In this document: in pieces, positions 44,528 through 57,023 of the stretch
How positions within the stretch are numbered: the first letter of the stretch is position 1
Layout: the number at the start of each line of letters is the position of its first letter
DNA from: Sternotherus odoratus
Taxonomy: Eukaryota > Chordata > Testudines > Kinosternidae
Reading direction: 5' to 3'
Length of the DNA: 64,000 nt
Assembly (NCBI GenBank): GCA_032164245.1
Contig: JAVMKO010000001.1
Coordinates: 79,543,892 to 79,607,891 of the forward strand
Made by a program: the position numbers and the translations under genes
Notes under the pieces: model-generated
What the model was told of the DNA's origin: nothing
The model's input: the letters and a program-made list of their open reading frames with translations, nothing else
Databases searched by the model: none

Positions 44528-45747
44528 CCCAAGATCAAGAGTGGAAAGCCACTTAACCCTCCTGTGACACAGAGACTCCTTGGTAAAGGGTCCCTCTCAC
44601 TACACCAAACACATGTATTTCAGGGGATTTATCCATAACAGGTAACATGTAAAGTTATCTACAAAAAGCTCCTAACTTACCAAGACTCATTATCATTGTG
44701 AGATGTATGGATGGGTAAGAGTTAAGGAATAATGTAACTGTATGGAAAGTGTGCTTTGTGGATTTGGAGTAGTCACTGGGAGCTAATATGTTTCCATGAT
44801 GGCCCATTCAAGCCGGGAGTTGTCACTCCACACTGGCTAGCCAGTGATTCAAGCAAGGCTCCTTAGCCTAGTCTTGCTCTTTCCCAAGACTTACAATGGA
44901 AAACCATCACAGACAATTGCAAACAATCAAAAAAATAAAATAAGGAACATTACAACAGACACCCACGCTGCCTATGAATAAAGACAAAAGACTGTTTCAA
45001 TATAACAGAGGGGGAAAGAATCTGGATTCATTCACTGAGGAAACATTTTGTGGAACAGAGGGTACTTTTTGTGAAAGTTTGGATGCAGGTTGCTCTAAAG
45101 CCAGCCAAGTCTGCAACAGTCTGAATTCCAAAGGGAAAACCTACTTTATGAGATAGGAAAGGTAATAATATGTGTAGGCCCTAGTTCACGTCTTATGATT
45201 TTATTTTGTATTGTAACCCTTTGTTTCCATCACTCTCTCTTGTTTCTAGTAGAATATCCAGTTTTAAATTAACCTTCTTTTGTTTTATTGCCAGGGCTGT
45301 GCCTGCTAGTGCTACAGGAGTGGTGGTTTACAGTAAAACTCATTTACTGCTTCTTTGGTGGCAGAGATTCTACCAGTGTGCTGGCTAGCACAGGGGAACG
45401 ATTCACAGGTGCTCAGGGGCTGGGGTGCACATAATGTTAATTGCAAGGTGAAGACAGGGCTGGCATAGCCCAGATTAGAGTTTCTCAAGTGGCTAATAGG
45501 CTGATTGTATTAGGGAGCGAATACCCAGTTGCCAAAAGCAAGGATCCCTCATCTTTGAGGCAGAGAGATAACAAGGTGATTCACAGAGAACTGTCACATC
45601 TTCCCTCCTCAAGGGTGCTGAGTGCGGCTTTGGAACATCCAATGAGCTGGTCCCTAGCGTTCATCTGCACAGAGCTCACGCCTGTGCAGGCCCCTTAACT
45701 CGGGAAGTGGACTCATCCACCCTTCCCTGCAAAATGGCTATTGCACC
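44528..45747. other. No gene seen
   Basis: The short frames (for example 44974-45153) resemble nothing I know. Confidence 0.4.
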
Positions 45748-45755
45748 GCCTAACA

Positions 45756-45963
45756 CAGGCCTGCACAACTCGGAAAGCAGCGAGGGCCATATTACTGCAA
45801 AATACCCAGCTGCGGGCTGCCCTTGCACGGCCCCCAACCGCTTCTCTCTCTCCTCTCCCCCCCGCCCCCGCTTGGCTTGCCCCCCCTACTCCCCCCCCAC
45901 GGGCCACACAGTAAGCTCGTGCGGGCCACATGTGGCCCCTGGGCCGCATGTTGTGCAGGCCTG
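45756..45963. mobile_element. Non-autonomous hAT element
   Basis: Inverted ends CAGGCCTGCACAAC and GTTGTGCAGGCCTG pair perfectly. Flanking 8-mers GCCTAACA (45748-45755) and ACCTAACA (45964-45971) agree at 7 of 8. The interior has C-runs and 'gggccgcatgttgtg'-type GC-rich sequence. Confidence 0.92.
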
Positions 45964-45971
45964 ACCTAACA

Positions 45972-46444
45972 TAATACCAGTCCCTCTGGCTAAGCCCTGG
46001 GTCCCCTTGAGCTAGAATCTTGAAGTGGGATAACTCATTCATTGTGGGCTTCTGAGGTCAGTTAAAATCCCTGAGCTGGACTTTCACCACTGACCTTGCT
46101 ATTGATGCTCACCAAATGGTCATCAGTTTTCCTTCTGGGATTTCAGCCATTTTAATGCCCTTTTGAGTGAGAATCTTGAAATAAATCCCTCTTTGAGCCA
46201 GGATTTCAAAATCTGATGCACTTATCCACTATGAACTGCTCATTACAGTGAAGAAAACAGCAACCGAGTGGCATCTCTCTCACCAGACTAACAGGTTATG
46301 CAAACAATATTAATTTCTTCTGCATTGGATATGGGGCCTCAAAGACGAAGGAATTAAGCTCACGGGAGATCATCAGTTCTAATTTATCAGAAAATTGGAA
46401 GGTAAAAAAGTGCACCACAGGTGCTGATGTTTGCATTTAATAAA
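45972..46444. other. No feature seen
   Basis: No recognisable gene or repeat. Confidence 0.4.
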
Positions 46445-46690
46445 AGCTTCATAGACTTTAAAGTTGGCAGGGACCATCATGATCACTAGTGTGACCTCCG
46501 GCACACCGCAGGCCACAGAACCTCACCTACCCACGCCTGTAATAGTCCCCTAACCTCTGGCTGAGTTAGTTACTGAAGTCCTCAAAAACGTCAAGATACA
46601 GAGGAACCACCATTTACAATAGTTTAAATGCATAAGCGACCTGTGTCCCATGCTGCAGAGGAAGGCAAAAGTTTCCAGGAGGTTAAAACC
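46445..46690 (-). mobile_element. CR1-type 3' fragment, minus strand
   Basis: Plus-strand 'ttcatagactttaaagttgg', 'cagggaccatcatgatcact' and 'agtgtgacctccggcacacc' are the reverse of a sauropsid CR1 3' end. Confidence 0.6.
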
Positions 46691-47142
46691 TCTTTACATT
46701 TACATTGGTGTAAAATAATTTACAGCCTGGTCAAAATGAGGATTGTGTGCATATTCCAAGTCCATTCCCACTAAGGGGCTGTTGGCTGGCTCTCTATTTC
46801 AATCACAGTCTTAAAGGCAAAGTAACTATGTTATGCTCATGTTATTTAACGGAATTATTCTGCGCTATATTAAATCTGATTTTTTCCAGCAGCACTAAGT
46901 GTCTGTCCAGTTTATCTGTCTGTGTGATACGCTAATACTGTCTATCAGCCCCCCAGTTCAGCTATCTGGTTTCAAAAGCCAATTCAGCACTAATGCGGCT
47001 CCATGCTCAGGACAGTGTGAAGCACTCTGGGAAATGCCTTGTCCTAGGGGCAGGTTTATGGTGAGCTGATAGACCGGCCTTTGGAGTTGTTTGCATTGTG
47101 CTATGTGGTCTTGAGGTTTTGGATTCTTTCCCTGCACAAAGA
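46691..47142. other. No feature seen
   Basis: No recognisable gene or repeat. Confidence 0.4.
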
Positions 47143-47445
47143 ACAGGAGTACTTGTGCCACCTTAGAGACCAACACATTTATTTAAGCATACGCTTTTGT
47201 AGGCTACAGCCCACTTCATCAGATGCATAGAATGGAACAGACAGTAGGTAAGATATATATATATATATATACACACAGAGAACATGAAAAGGTGGAAGTT
47301 GCCATACCAATTCTAAGAAGCTATTGAATTTAGATGAGCTATTATCAGCGGGAGAAAAAAAAACACCTTTGTAGTGATAATCAAGATGGCCCATAGCAGA
47401 CAGTTGACAAAAAGGTGTGAGGATACTTAACATGGGGACAGTCCT
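47143..47445 (-). mobile_element. Penelope-like element fragment
   Basis: This copy has the same layout as the left half of 32024-32690: 'aggagtacttgtgccacctt', 'gagaccaacacatttattta', the ribozyme-like segment, a (TA)n run near 47253-47270, 'tggaagttgccataccaatt', 'tagtgataatcaagatggcc' and 'gttgacaaaaaggtgtgagg'. It lacks the inverted right end. Confidence 0.65.
47186..47222 (-). ncRNA. Hammerhead-like ribozyme core, one catalytic base changed
   Basis: On the minus strand an exact CTGATGA (47222-47216) is followed by AGTGGGC-TGTA-GCCTAC, then AAAA in place of GAAA (47198-47195), then GCGTATGCTT. All seven bases of the first core block are intact. The second block has lost the G corresponding to G12, a catalytic base, so activity is not expected. 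Confidence 0.5.
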
Positions 47446-47469
47446 TCCCTCAAAGAGTTTGCACTCTGA

Positions 47470-47565
47470 ACAGGCAAAGGATGGGTGAAAGGAAGGATTA
47501 TTATCCCTGTTTTACAGACGAGGCACTGAAAAATGAAGTGACTCCTAGGATCACACAGAGGTGGG
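47470..47565 (-). mobile_element. MIR fragment
   Basis: Plus-strand 'attattatccctgttttaca' and 'gacgaggcactgaaaaatga' are the reverse complement of the MIR core. Confidence 0.6.
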
Positions 47566-47728
47566 GCTCGTGTCTCCTTGGGGTTGCTGCTTCTTTGCTT
47601 CTTGCATGTTATGAATAGATATTAGCTGGAGCTCCATGGTCTCTAAACAGTCCTTGGAACTGTCTGAGTCAAGCTGGGACTTGTTCATGTGTATTCTTTA
47701 GCCCTATAATGAAAATGTGGCTTTCTTT

Positions 47729-47783
47729 CATGAGCCATAACATAACATGAGCCATAACATAACATGAGCCATAACATAACATG
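47729..47783 (+). repeat. 17-bp tandem repeat, 3.2 copies
   Basis: The unit catgagccataacataa occurs three times in perfect tandem, followed by a partial 'catg'. Confidence 0.9.
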
Positions 47784-47816
47784 CTGTTGAATTTCCTTGC
47801 AGCTCTCAATACTCTA

Positions 47817-48113
47817 GGGCTGGGCTACACTACAGAGGCGGGGGGGGGGGGTGTCGACCTAAGATACGCAACTTCTGCCACACAAATAGCATAGCTGAAG
47901 TCAAAGTACCTTAGGTCAAATTACCTGGCCGTCCCCATGGCGGCGGGTTGACCGCGGCCACTCCCCTGCCGACTCTGCTTGCTTCTCCTGCCGAGATGGA
48001 GTACAGGCGTTGATTCGGGGATCGATTTATCGCGTCTAGATGAGACGTAATAAAATCGATCCCTGATACGTTGAGCACTACCCACCAATCCTGTGTGTAG
48101 TGTAGCCCTACCC
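47817..48113. mobile_element. Inverted-repeat MITE with internal ATCGATTTATCGCGTCT palindrome
   Basis: GGGCTGGGCTACACTACA at the left pairs with TGTAGTGTAGCCCTACCC at the right, flanked by TA on both sides (47815-47816 and 48114-48115). The interior carries GATCGATTTATCGCGTCT and its imperfect inverse to 48061. Confidence 0.75.
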
Positions 48114-48115
48114 TA

Positions 48116-51001
48116 AGTGTTATCTGCTATTGACCTGAGGATTAAGGGGAGTGACTCCCACAATATAACAAGGCAGGGTTTCTAGCAGAATAACAGGTTC
48201 TGAGAGCTCTCAGTACGTACCAGCAGAACGGCTGGCTCTGTGCACAGTCCCAGAATTTATGGTGTGTTTACAACAGTTACATAAAGAGGTGTTACCCAAG
48301 CAAACAATCCTGTTTGTTTTAATCACACTTTTCTCCCAGCAGCCCAAAACAGAGGGAGTATTGCCCTTCCCTTTACCGCCCTCCTGCTCCAGGGATGCCA
48401 GGGGTGTGGCAAATAGCCATTCCTCCAGCTCTGGGGGTTCTGAGGACCCCTCTCCTCGATGCCAGTGAGACTCCCAGATGGCTGGTTCCAAGGCCCCTTT
48501 GGGACAGCAGAGCCAACCCAAAGGTGCTGCAGGGCAACCTAGAACTGAGGCAAAGTGCTTTTGATTTCTGGCCACTCAGCTGCACCTAGGTACAATTAAG
48601 GAAGCGGGTGTCTGTCACTCAGACCCAAAAGATTTTGCCCTTTGAAGTGCGTAAGTAGGGCCTTGTTTGACAGCTGATTGCTGGCTCTTGCTCAGGGCAT
48701 GTTTCCAATAGGTTTTGGAAGCCAGTCCCAACTTGCCAAAGTCAGGGCACTGCCTGTCTGTCCTAGATAAACCCCCATGTTGCAGAGGAATGAGCGCCAA
48801 TGTGTTTGCTTATCTAAGTGCAGGCATTTCTGTGGCAGACACTCTTGCTGCACTGGATATAATTAGCAGTTTCTTTTTTGCCACAGAGCACTTGACAGAA
48901 CCCACAGGAAGCCAAAGCCAAAGCCTAGCCTCAAGGAATTTCCACACTTGGGCCTGATGCCGGAGGACAACCAGCCACCATCCTTGCTGCCATGAATGGT
49001 CCAACTGTCTTCTGTGCCATTAGTCATTGTAAGAAACACTTCGACTGGTAATAAGTGTCTGCAGACACCAATTGTAGACATGACAAGTAAATGCAACAAA
49101 CAAAAGACAGGGGAGGAGCTGAGAAAATATGGTGATGAGGATTATATGAATAGCTAGGGAGGCAGGGGGTGAAGAAAGCAAAATGCATAAAACCGGAGAT
49201 CCTGTGTTTGCTCAATCCAAGTGCATGGATATTGTGATGGTGCCATTAAAAGTGCTCCTATACCATTGACTCCATTTTTGTGGACACCATGGAAAAAGTG
49301 CATTTTCAGAGGGAGTGTGAAGGGGACAGTGTTCCATCCTCCTCCTCCGATTGGTTCTCACATTTGTCCGGCCTCCTTATGGGTATTTGCTGACTGAGGG
49401 CTGCTGGCAGAGAACTTGAGAAGCATTCCAATACTAATTTAAATAAATGAATGACTCACAATGGTTTGCCTTGGAGAAGGGCATTTTAACCAGCCACCGA
49501 GGCATCAAATACTTCAGGGATTCTTAATTTGCCAAGCTATTTTCTTTTCCCTTTCAAGTGCTTCTTTTTTTAAACCTCTTTCCTTTGATGTAGCCAAAGA
49601 GTCTCACAGGTACTGTAATACAAGGTATGGGAGGTATATTTTGTGTGTTTTCTCCAGTTTGAAGAGCTCTCAGAGACATGTATTTTAAGGGTGTTTTTTG
49701 ACATCTAGTGCTGATCAGCATGCAAACAGACATTATGATGGTCTAACTTTTTTTTGTTCCCACTGAGATGACGAATGCTCTCTCTCCAAAGCACATTCCA
49801 AGTGGCCAGGTTGGAGCAGATGTGCTGGAGCAGAGAGAAAAAAAAATCCTCCTTCTACCTCCAACAGCAGCTGCAGTTACTCCATGGAAGCTATTGTGCA
49901 TCTTGGAGGCTGGGGTCATCTCTTCAGCCCCTTATATGGCCAGAGGATGGAGAATCTTGCATGTGTCCAAAATACCATAGATGCCTTAACAACAAAAGGA
50001 GCCTGCAGGAACTGCTTTTAAAGTCACAGTGATCACAGATTGTACTGGGGTGGGGGAGGAATGGATAGAGGTAACACTCCTCATCTACAGCCCCCCCACA
50101 CACACTTCTTGTCACCTGACTCCCCTCACCCATAGTGCCAAAAATCATCATCAGTAGCAACTACAGGGCAGCAAAGTTCAAATGTTTCAGAGGGGCAGCG
50201 CTGCTCACGCTTGGTATTTTTCTTAAACCCCCAGCACCTGGCGTCATATGATTCTCAGACTCAGCTTTCATTTGTTTAAACATAGAAGTTTTTAGCCATC
50301 ATGGTTGCAGATAAAAAGCTTGAAAATATGATCAGTGTGCACTCCTCCTCTTCCCAAAGGCTCAGAAATAAGAAAGCAATTATAAAATTAATTGTGTTTA
50401 TTTTTACGCCAGCGATTTGTATGCCAGGCTCATGATTTTTGAGGCCTGGACACTTGGGGTTGATAATAGTGCAGTGAACGCCACAGTCTACTGAAAAACA
50501 CAGGAAAGGCCCTGGACACGGGCCTAGAAATGTCTGTCTTTCTGGGAAACACTTAATCAAGGCATCATGACTCAGCAGGTCACAACCTCAGAGTTTTCTT
50601 GATGTGACTAGAACTCATGTTAACTCTTTCCTTGTTCTACTCCCTCCCCATGTTTAGCCTTTCTGGTTCATGGCCTATGTTTAAAATGTGTTCATCGTCA
50701 GAGCAGGGACCAGGGCTTCATTATAATCTCTGTGTAATAAGAATAACAACAAAAGATATGGTGCTATGTACATAGTTACAGTAATAGCAAACATCATCTG
50801 TGAGACAGCGGAGTATTTACATGAGTTCTTAAAGTCCTGGCCCAGAATGTAATAGATTCAGTGTAAAACCTAGGATGGAGTCTCTGGAAGCAGCCTCTTC
50901 TTTGCTTGGTGAATATCTAATGATAATTAGTGCATTTGTATCATGTCCTTTTACACTAAAGGGGGAGGAGTATGTAGTATAAAGAACTTGGGTAGTATCC
51001 C
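48116..51001. other. No gene seen
   Basis: About 2.9 kb of ordinary intergenic-looking sequence. The short frames overlap and match nothing I recognise. An old MIR end may lie near 50700-50760. Confidence 0.4.
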
Positions 51002-51009
51002 TTGACAAT

Positions 51010-51136
51010 TAGGGTGACCAGATGTCCCGATTTTATAGGGACAGTCCCGATTTTTGGGTCTTTTTCTTATATAGGCTCCTATTATCTCACCCCCCCACCG
51101 GCCCTGATTTTTCACATTTGCCATCTGATCACCCTC
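51010..51136. mobile_element. Short hAT MITE (TAGGGTGACCAGAT family)
   Basis: The inverted ends TAGGGTGACCAGATG and CATCTGATCACCCT and the body match 34025-34149. Flanking 8-mers do not match clearly. Confidence 0.85.
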
Positions 51137-51544
51137 ATTTACATAGCTCTGCTAGAAGGCTCAGTGTTCTAAATTTCAGAAACCAGACCGAGCAGCGGTG
51201 TTTAGATGTTTAGTAAACACGGTTTAGATCCTAATGGGCCCCTGTGGTTCCTCCCTATTTCATATGTAGCCTAAACGGCAGAAGACACAGCAGTGGCTCC
51301 AAGTTCTCAGCAGAACAGTAGGGAATGTCAGAAGGACCTTGTACGTGCAATCCAGTCACTCTCCTAGACACTCTTTCTCATTTATAGCAATCTCAGCAGT
51401 TACTAGTAACAAGAGGAGATAAAATGTTTGAAGAGAGACGGTATTGTTAAGCTGACACAAGTATTTTAATGGAGGACATTGAGGGACATGTAAATCCTGG
51501 GAAAGAAGGATGTTAAGGGTCCTGGGCCTTTGAGGGGATGACTA
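51137..51544. other. No feature seen
   Basis: No recognisable gene or repeat. Confidence 0.4.
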
Positions 51545-51795
51545 CTCTACAATTAAACCCCCTGGCTGGCTTGTGCCAGTTGACTTGGTTTGCGGCGCTC
51601 GAGCTAAGGGTCTGTTTAATTGGGGTGTAGACATTCAGGCTGCAGCCTGGGCTCTAGGACCCTGTGAAGTTGGAGGGTCCCAGAGCTCAAACTGTAGCCT
51701 AAACTGTGTCTACAGGGCAGTTAAACCGACCCTTCGCCAGAGCCAGCAGGCACGGACAAACTGTGGGTGTCTAGTTGCGGTGTTGACATACCCTG
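51545..51795. mobile_element. Palindromic MITE remnant
   Basis: 'gtgtagacattcaggctgca' (51624-51643) is inversely repeated as 'ctgtagcctaaactgtgtct', with 'gggctctaggaccct' and 'agggtcccagagct' as inner arms. The right edge 'gtgttgacataccct' is typical of an end of this family. Confidence 0.5.
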
Positions 51796-53218
51796 AGAGA
51801 ACTTAAGATGGGATGGGATGGGAGTAGTATGTAGGAGGGATACAGAGGGGATATATGAGGTTAGTCACTACGAACACTTCTGCTAGCACATGATAATATG
51901 TGACATTGTGCATAGGTTTGGAGGACCAATAAAGTTATCATTGTGCACTACAAATGGCTTCCTTATCACAAAGCTCTTAAGAGGAAGCTCCGGGAGCTTT
52001 GCTTACCATGCCCCAGAATACAGTGGCCACTGAACTTGCCCCTCCAAGGGCCGTGCCAGCATATCCTATTCCTTTGAAGGTGCTGGACGCAGCAAGACAA
52101 GCTGTTACTCTTGCTGCTCTGTTACACAGGAAGTTCCCTAAGCAGTGCTCCAGTCCTAAAAAAAATAGTAGTACGGAGCACACTGCTAGTATGTGAAAAT
52201 ACCGTGAGTTCCAGAAGGCCGAGACAGGTTCCCCAAGACAGTGCTGGAATGGGGTTTTCCAGCATTCCCACAGACTTAAGACCCACCCATAGGTCTCTGC
52301 TGTTAGGCTTCTCCTTTCACTGAAAGAATGCGTGATTCAGATTATTTCATTAACTTTACAGAGCTGAATTCAGTTTGTGGTTTCCTACTTATCTTTAGCA
52401 CATCTCTAACTCCCAACTCCTTGCAACTGTGGGGCCTGTTCTCATTTCCATTGAAGACAGTGGCACCACTCCTATAGGAGCAGCTCCTCCATAGATAAGA
52501 ACATTCAGCAGCTCAGACACTTAAGCTATCCTGGAGCACAGGTGATGCAACTTATGGCTTTAAAATATTTTGTCACACACTGAGTGAACAGGCTTGTCTG
52601 CAGTTAAATCTACCAAGGAGGGGAGGAGACAGGAAACATAGGGGTGGATTGTGAGTATTTATATCTGCAGCTCAGTTTTCACTTCTTCACTGCTCCAACT
52701 CCAGACAGAATAATCGAAATTTCAGTATTCTTGTAACAGCCAGTCACCTATCCTCATATGTGTGGTCAGAAGCATACCAGTGGGCAACTCAGCTGTCTAA
52801 GGCACCAGAGTTTGACTATGCACACTAGTTTGGGATTGGGAAACAGCTCAAGGGGAACTCTCTGTTGAAATCCTGAGTCAGTGCCACCATAACTGCAGAA
52901 CCATACAGCTGCTTAACAAGGTGTCTTTATCTACCATGTTCATACAGAAACAGGTAATCAGCATGCTTAATAGTAGAGGTGATTGGAAACTGGCATTTCC
53001 ATTCTGCAGGAAATCCCAACCTTTTACATTTTGGTTTTGTTCCAAATCAGAACAAAGCATCCCCATTTTTTGCAGAACAGAAATTGTTGTTTTGAAACCT
53101 CTTGTTTCAATATGATTGAAATACAAGATATTAAATATGATTAGTATAAGTCAAAACATAAACAAGAAAGTGGACACATTTTGTTTGGACAATATCAAAA
53201 CAAAATGATAAAACTCAA
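51796..53218. other. No gene seen
   Basis: No recognisable gene or repeat. Confidence 0.4.
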
Positions 53219-53232
53219 AACAATTCATTTGA

Positions 53233-53269
53233 AGCATAAGCTTTCGTGGACTAATACCCACTTCGTCGG
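53233..53269 (-). ncRNA. Hammerhead-like ribozyme core, left palindrome arm
   Basis: On the minus strand, CCGACGA (53269-53263), a GTGGG-TATTAG-TCCAC hairpin and GAAA (53245-53242) are followed by GCTTATGCT. There is one substitution in the first core block (U4 to C) and one base difference in stem II from the facing copy. Confidence 0.45.
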
Positions 53270-53275
53270 ATGCAT

Positions 53276-53312
53276 CCGACGAAGTGGGTATTAGCCCACG
53301 AAAGCTTATGCT
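53276..53312 (+). ncRNA. Hammerhead-like ribozyme core, right palindrome arm
   Basis: CCGACGA (53276-53282) is followed by stem II GTGGG-TATTAG-CCCAC, closing perfectly, then GAAA (53300-53303) and GCTTATGCTT. The last part can form a 2-bp stem III (GC-TTAT-GC). It matches the hammerhead order except for U4 to C. Confidence 0.5.
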
Positions 53313-53413
53313 TCAAAACTTTATAGTTAGTCTTTAAGGTGCCACAGAACTTTGTTACCTCTGCTATTCCAGACTAACACGGCTACCTCTCTGATTCTTA
53401 ACAATTCATTTGA

Positions 53414-56400
53414 CACTCTGTTGAAAATTCCATCAAAATAGACACCTTTCCACAGTTTTGATTTTGATAAAAGTGCATTTTCTAATGGAAAAATTGTTCT
53501 ATTGAAAACTTTTTGACCAGCTCTACTTAGCATACTGGCTACTTTTTGGCCAGTTCTACACCTTGCAAGATTTAGCCCTTAATTAACATGCTACTTCATC
53601 ATTAGTGTAGATCTCAAGACAGACTAGACTGATATTCAATTTCTTCGGCACTCCATAAGCTCCCCATCCACTCAATAAATACGCTACAGTGTTTTCTCAT
53701 TGCTCTTTTGGGTTCTTGAGGAAGTTTTCAATCCATGCCAACTGTAATTTTTTTTTAATTAGTACTTTGGAGACAATCAAATGTTTTTTTAAAAGATCAC
53801 ATTAAAATCTCTGCACTCCTTTGTTCACTAAATATCAGACAAAAAAGGGTTCAGGTTTGTCTGTTGTGATATATTCTTTATAAACTCTTTCTGCCTGGAC
53901 CCTACTGACTTGTAGAGGTAGGTCTAGGAATGTGCTTGAGTGGATCCATTTGCAGACTTTGCAAGATTTCAAGAACTTTCAAGATTTCAAGAATAATCAG
54001 AAAACAACTCTCCAGCATTAGCTACCATGCACATCAGCAGATCTGCTAATTATTATATTTGTTCACTTTGGACAAGGGATTTCGGTTTTTTTTAAATCGA
54101 GTGCTGCCAGTGGCTCTGGCCCTCTGACCAAGGGCTTCTGCACAGGCAAATACTCCCATTGAGTTCAATGGGGATGCTCACCTGCATAAATACGCTTAAA
54201 ATATTTGCGGGGTCTGCACTTCGGCGCTTAAAGCTTCACTGGACTCAAACGAAGACATTAGAGTTCAAGGTCAGGCAAAAGCTATTTTAAATCTCACAAC
54301 TTCCTAATTATCCAAACACTTATGTATTTTGTCATTAAACACACATTTAAAAAAAGTAGGTCAGTATCTCAAAACATTTTGGAAACACAATGAACTTCAC
54401 TTACTCATTTATAAGCGGGCTGTGGGCCTACCTTCCTTCTAATTCCCCACTCCCCCCATATTTGTAAAAGACCTTTGATTCCTCCACTACTGTTAGTTAG
54501 CAGCAAACCGTTCTGTGGTTTTTGTTATACTTTCTCTCTTCCCTGCAAGCTTTTACTGGGTCTGCGTGTTCTTTGCTCTCCCCATCTTTTCTGTTTCTTA
54601 TACAGGATCTTTTTATTGACCACTTTCAGCTCCCTGAGAGAAGCCCCTTTGGCTATTGTTCTGTGTGGCAACTGAGAACTCTTGAATGAGCTAGTAGTGA
54701 TGGGGACAGTAAGGAAACACAGACTCAGTGAACAGGACACATGGAAATTGGCTTCTTAAAGCAATTTTTTAACTACCTGGTTAAAAAAAATCCTTTCCCA
54801 AAGCCTCTTGCTGCCGATATGCTTGCTCCTCACCTCACTTCTATTCTAAGGATTAGAAGTCCTTTCTCTTCAATGGTAGGAAAGTATTTATCATTTCACC
54901 TGCAGCCCAGTAGGACCTGGAAAAGAATGCTACAGCTGATGGGAGGGTCAGTTGGAGCCAGTTCTAAACTGGTTTCCCTGCCTCGGTGGTCAGCAGAACT
55001 TGCGGTGTCCTTTCAGAAAGGGAGATTTTGTGTCTGTGCATATGTCTGCTCAGCATAGGTCACTGCACTCTAGAGCAGCCTTCAGTGATCATTCATTCAA
55101 ACAGAAGAGGCAAGAAGCACCTCTGCCCAAAGCAATCCATTTATACGGGCCAACAGGATTCCACTGCAAACCAGGCCTCAACTTGATCCTGTCTTTTGGT
55201 AACAGACTCATGTTCTTGTTAAGCACCCCGCCAGTCCCCAGCCGTGGCAATATCTGTTCACTGTATTAGTGGTTTGGATCTCCACCAGAACATTTGTTTA
55301 GATGTTTTTGTTATTGGATTTAGTATCAAGATTTGTAGCCATGGAAATTAATGATTACCAGACACCAGGGTCCCATAGGGCTCCTCTTCTGTGAGTAAAG
55401 CTTTGGAATGAGTATGAGGGGTCTCTTCTGCCTGATGTCCTGGCAGTGGAAGTGGCTTATGGGCACACTACACTAGCCTAGAGATTTGGTGGCCTGGGAG
55501 GTCATATTGGAAAGCTATTCCTCACTCAACTTGCGCAAGGGGAACAAAACTCAGGGACCCTCTTCTTGGTTACTGCTCTTAAAAGGAGATCCAGAAGCTG
55601 ACGTTCCTCTACAAGTTTCCCTGTTGTGCACAACGGTTGTGACCCAGCTCTTGTACGCTGGGCTATGCAGCCAACCAGTGCCCACCTTGTTTGTGCTCTG
55701 CTGTCTCACCTGCCCATCCCACTTCTTACAAGTGAGCCAGAGAAAGACTGAGCTGCCTGCTGGACTCTGCTCTTCATGGCACCTTCCCCTTGGCCTCCTC
55801 CCAAGGGAGCAGAATTAGAGGACTCTTCCTTCTAAACAGCTCCCTTCTTTCTGCATTAGCTAACTGAGTCTAGGCTAATTTGTACCATTAGGGGATGGGG
55901 AGGAGGGTGGCTCCATTTAAATGGAAGGATTTATTTAGTCACAGCAGTTCCGCTTCTCCACTGCCTTGTGTAATATAGCAGCATTTAAACCCACTGTGTG
56001 CTCACGGTGAGGATGATTACACAAGAGGCAAAGCAGTGAAGAAATAGGCCCTCAGCCTTTTCCAGAGTGGAGTTTGGCTCAGTTTTTGACATGGTAACTT
56101 CAGTTTCTGCTGTTTGTTTTTAAATTGCTCAGGCACCTAAGAAATCCATGAGGCACATGATATACATTGTGCAGCAGCTATGGCAAATGCCTGCAATACC
56201 CTTGGAAGACCTTGTTGTATTCAGTTTATGTATTATTGTGGGCCAGGACTGATATAACTTCTGTAGGGGGAGATGTTACAGATGCAGGACCGGGAAGTTC
56301 AAAAGACTATACTGAAAATTGTGCCAGTCAGATATGGACTTTTGGGACAATAACTGAAGTAGATTTCCTATGGGAATTCCCAGGGAGAAAGTAAAGCAAA

Positions 56401-57023
56401 TTCCTCAACTCCAGTTATGCAAAACCCCTGCCTTTTGAAGCTATGCCCTTAGGACTGAGTCACTGGATGTTGATTACTTGTTGCAGAAGGCCCAGATCAA
56501 AGGCCCAAGTGAATTCTGGATCAAAGGTGGATATACACTTGTAACCACAGGGAAAAAACCCTGTTGTGGATTTGACGGCCAAAACTCCGCAGAGCCTAAG
56601 GGTTGAGTTAGGGTGACATCTAGTAAGCTTTTTGGGATGTGGAGGTTCATTATGGTTTTCATGGTTTCACTTTAAGAATAAGTGTGCTTGCCTAGAAGAA
56701 GTTTATGGTAACTTATAACTGCTGGTCATAACCCTTGGAGAGCGGGCAAAGTGCAGATGCTGGCTTTTGTGGGCAGTCTGGCTTGGTGGGGATATCACAG
56801 CCTAAGCAGGGAACTATGCAGCCTAAAAATCCCTGGTCAGGCAGGAGTAAGATGTGGGTCTTCATCCAAGAGAGGTGATGCATGGGAGCCAGAAGCCTAA
56901 AGCGGGTGCCCTTGGTGGATCACCAAGGGAGAATACAGAGCAGTTGCCCTGAAAGCGTTACACATGGAACAATGGGAGAGGGCCGTCCCTTCGGGTGGTT
57001 TCCCACTTTGAACTTCTCTAGGG
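53414..57023. other. No gene seen
   Basis: About 3.6 kb of AT-rich sequence with short overlapping frames. I looked for exons of the expected neighbour TAB1 and recognised none. Confidence 0.4.

Larger units (their letters stand above)
53233..53399 (-). mobile_element. Penelope-like insertion with head-to-head palindromic end
   Basis: The 167-bp insert is flanked by perfect 14-bp duplications AACAATTCATTTGA (53219-53232 and 53400-53413). Its right part ends 'actaacacggctacctctct', the outer segment of the family. Its left part is an 84-bp palindrome centred between 53272 and 53273 with 42-bp arms and a single mismatch. The structure suggests that the 5' end of the cDNA copied back on itself during target-primed insertion, or that two units joined head to head. 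Confidence 0.75.
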
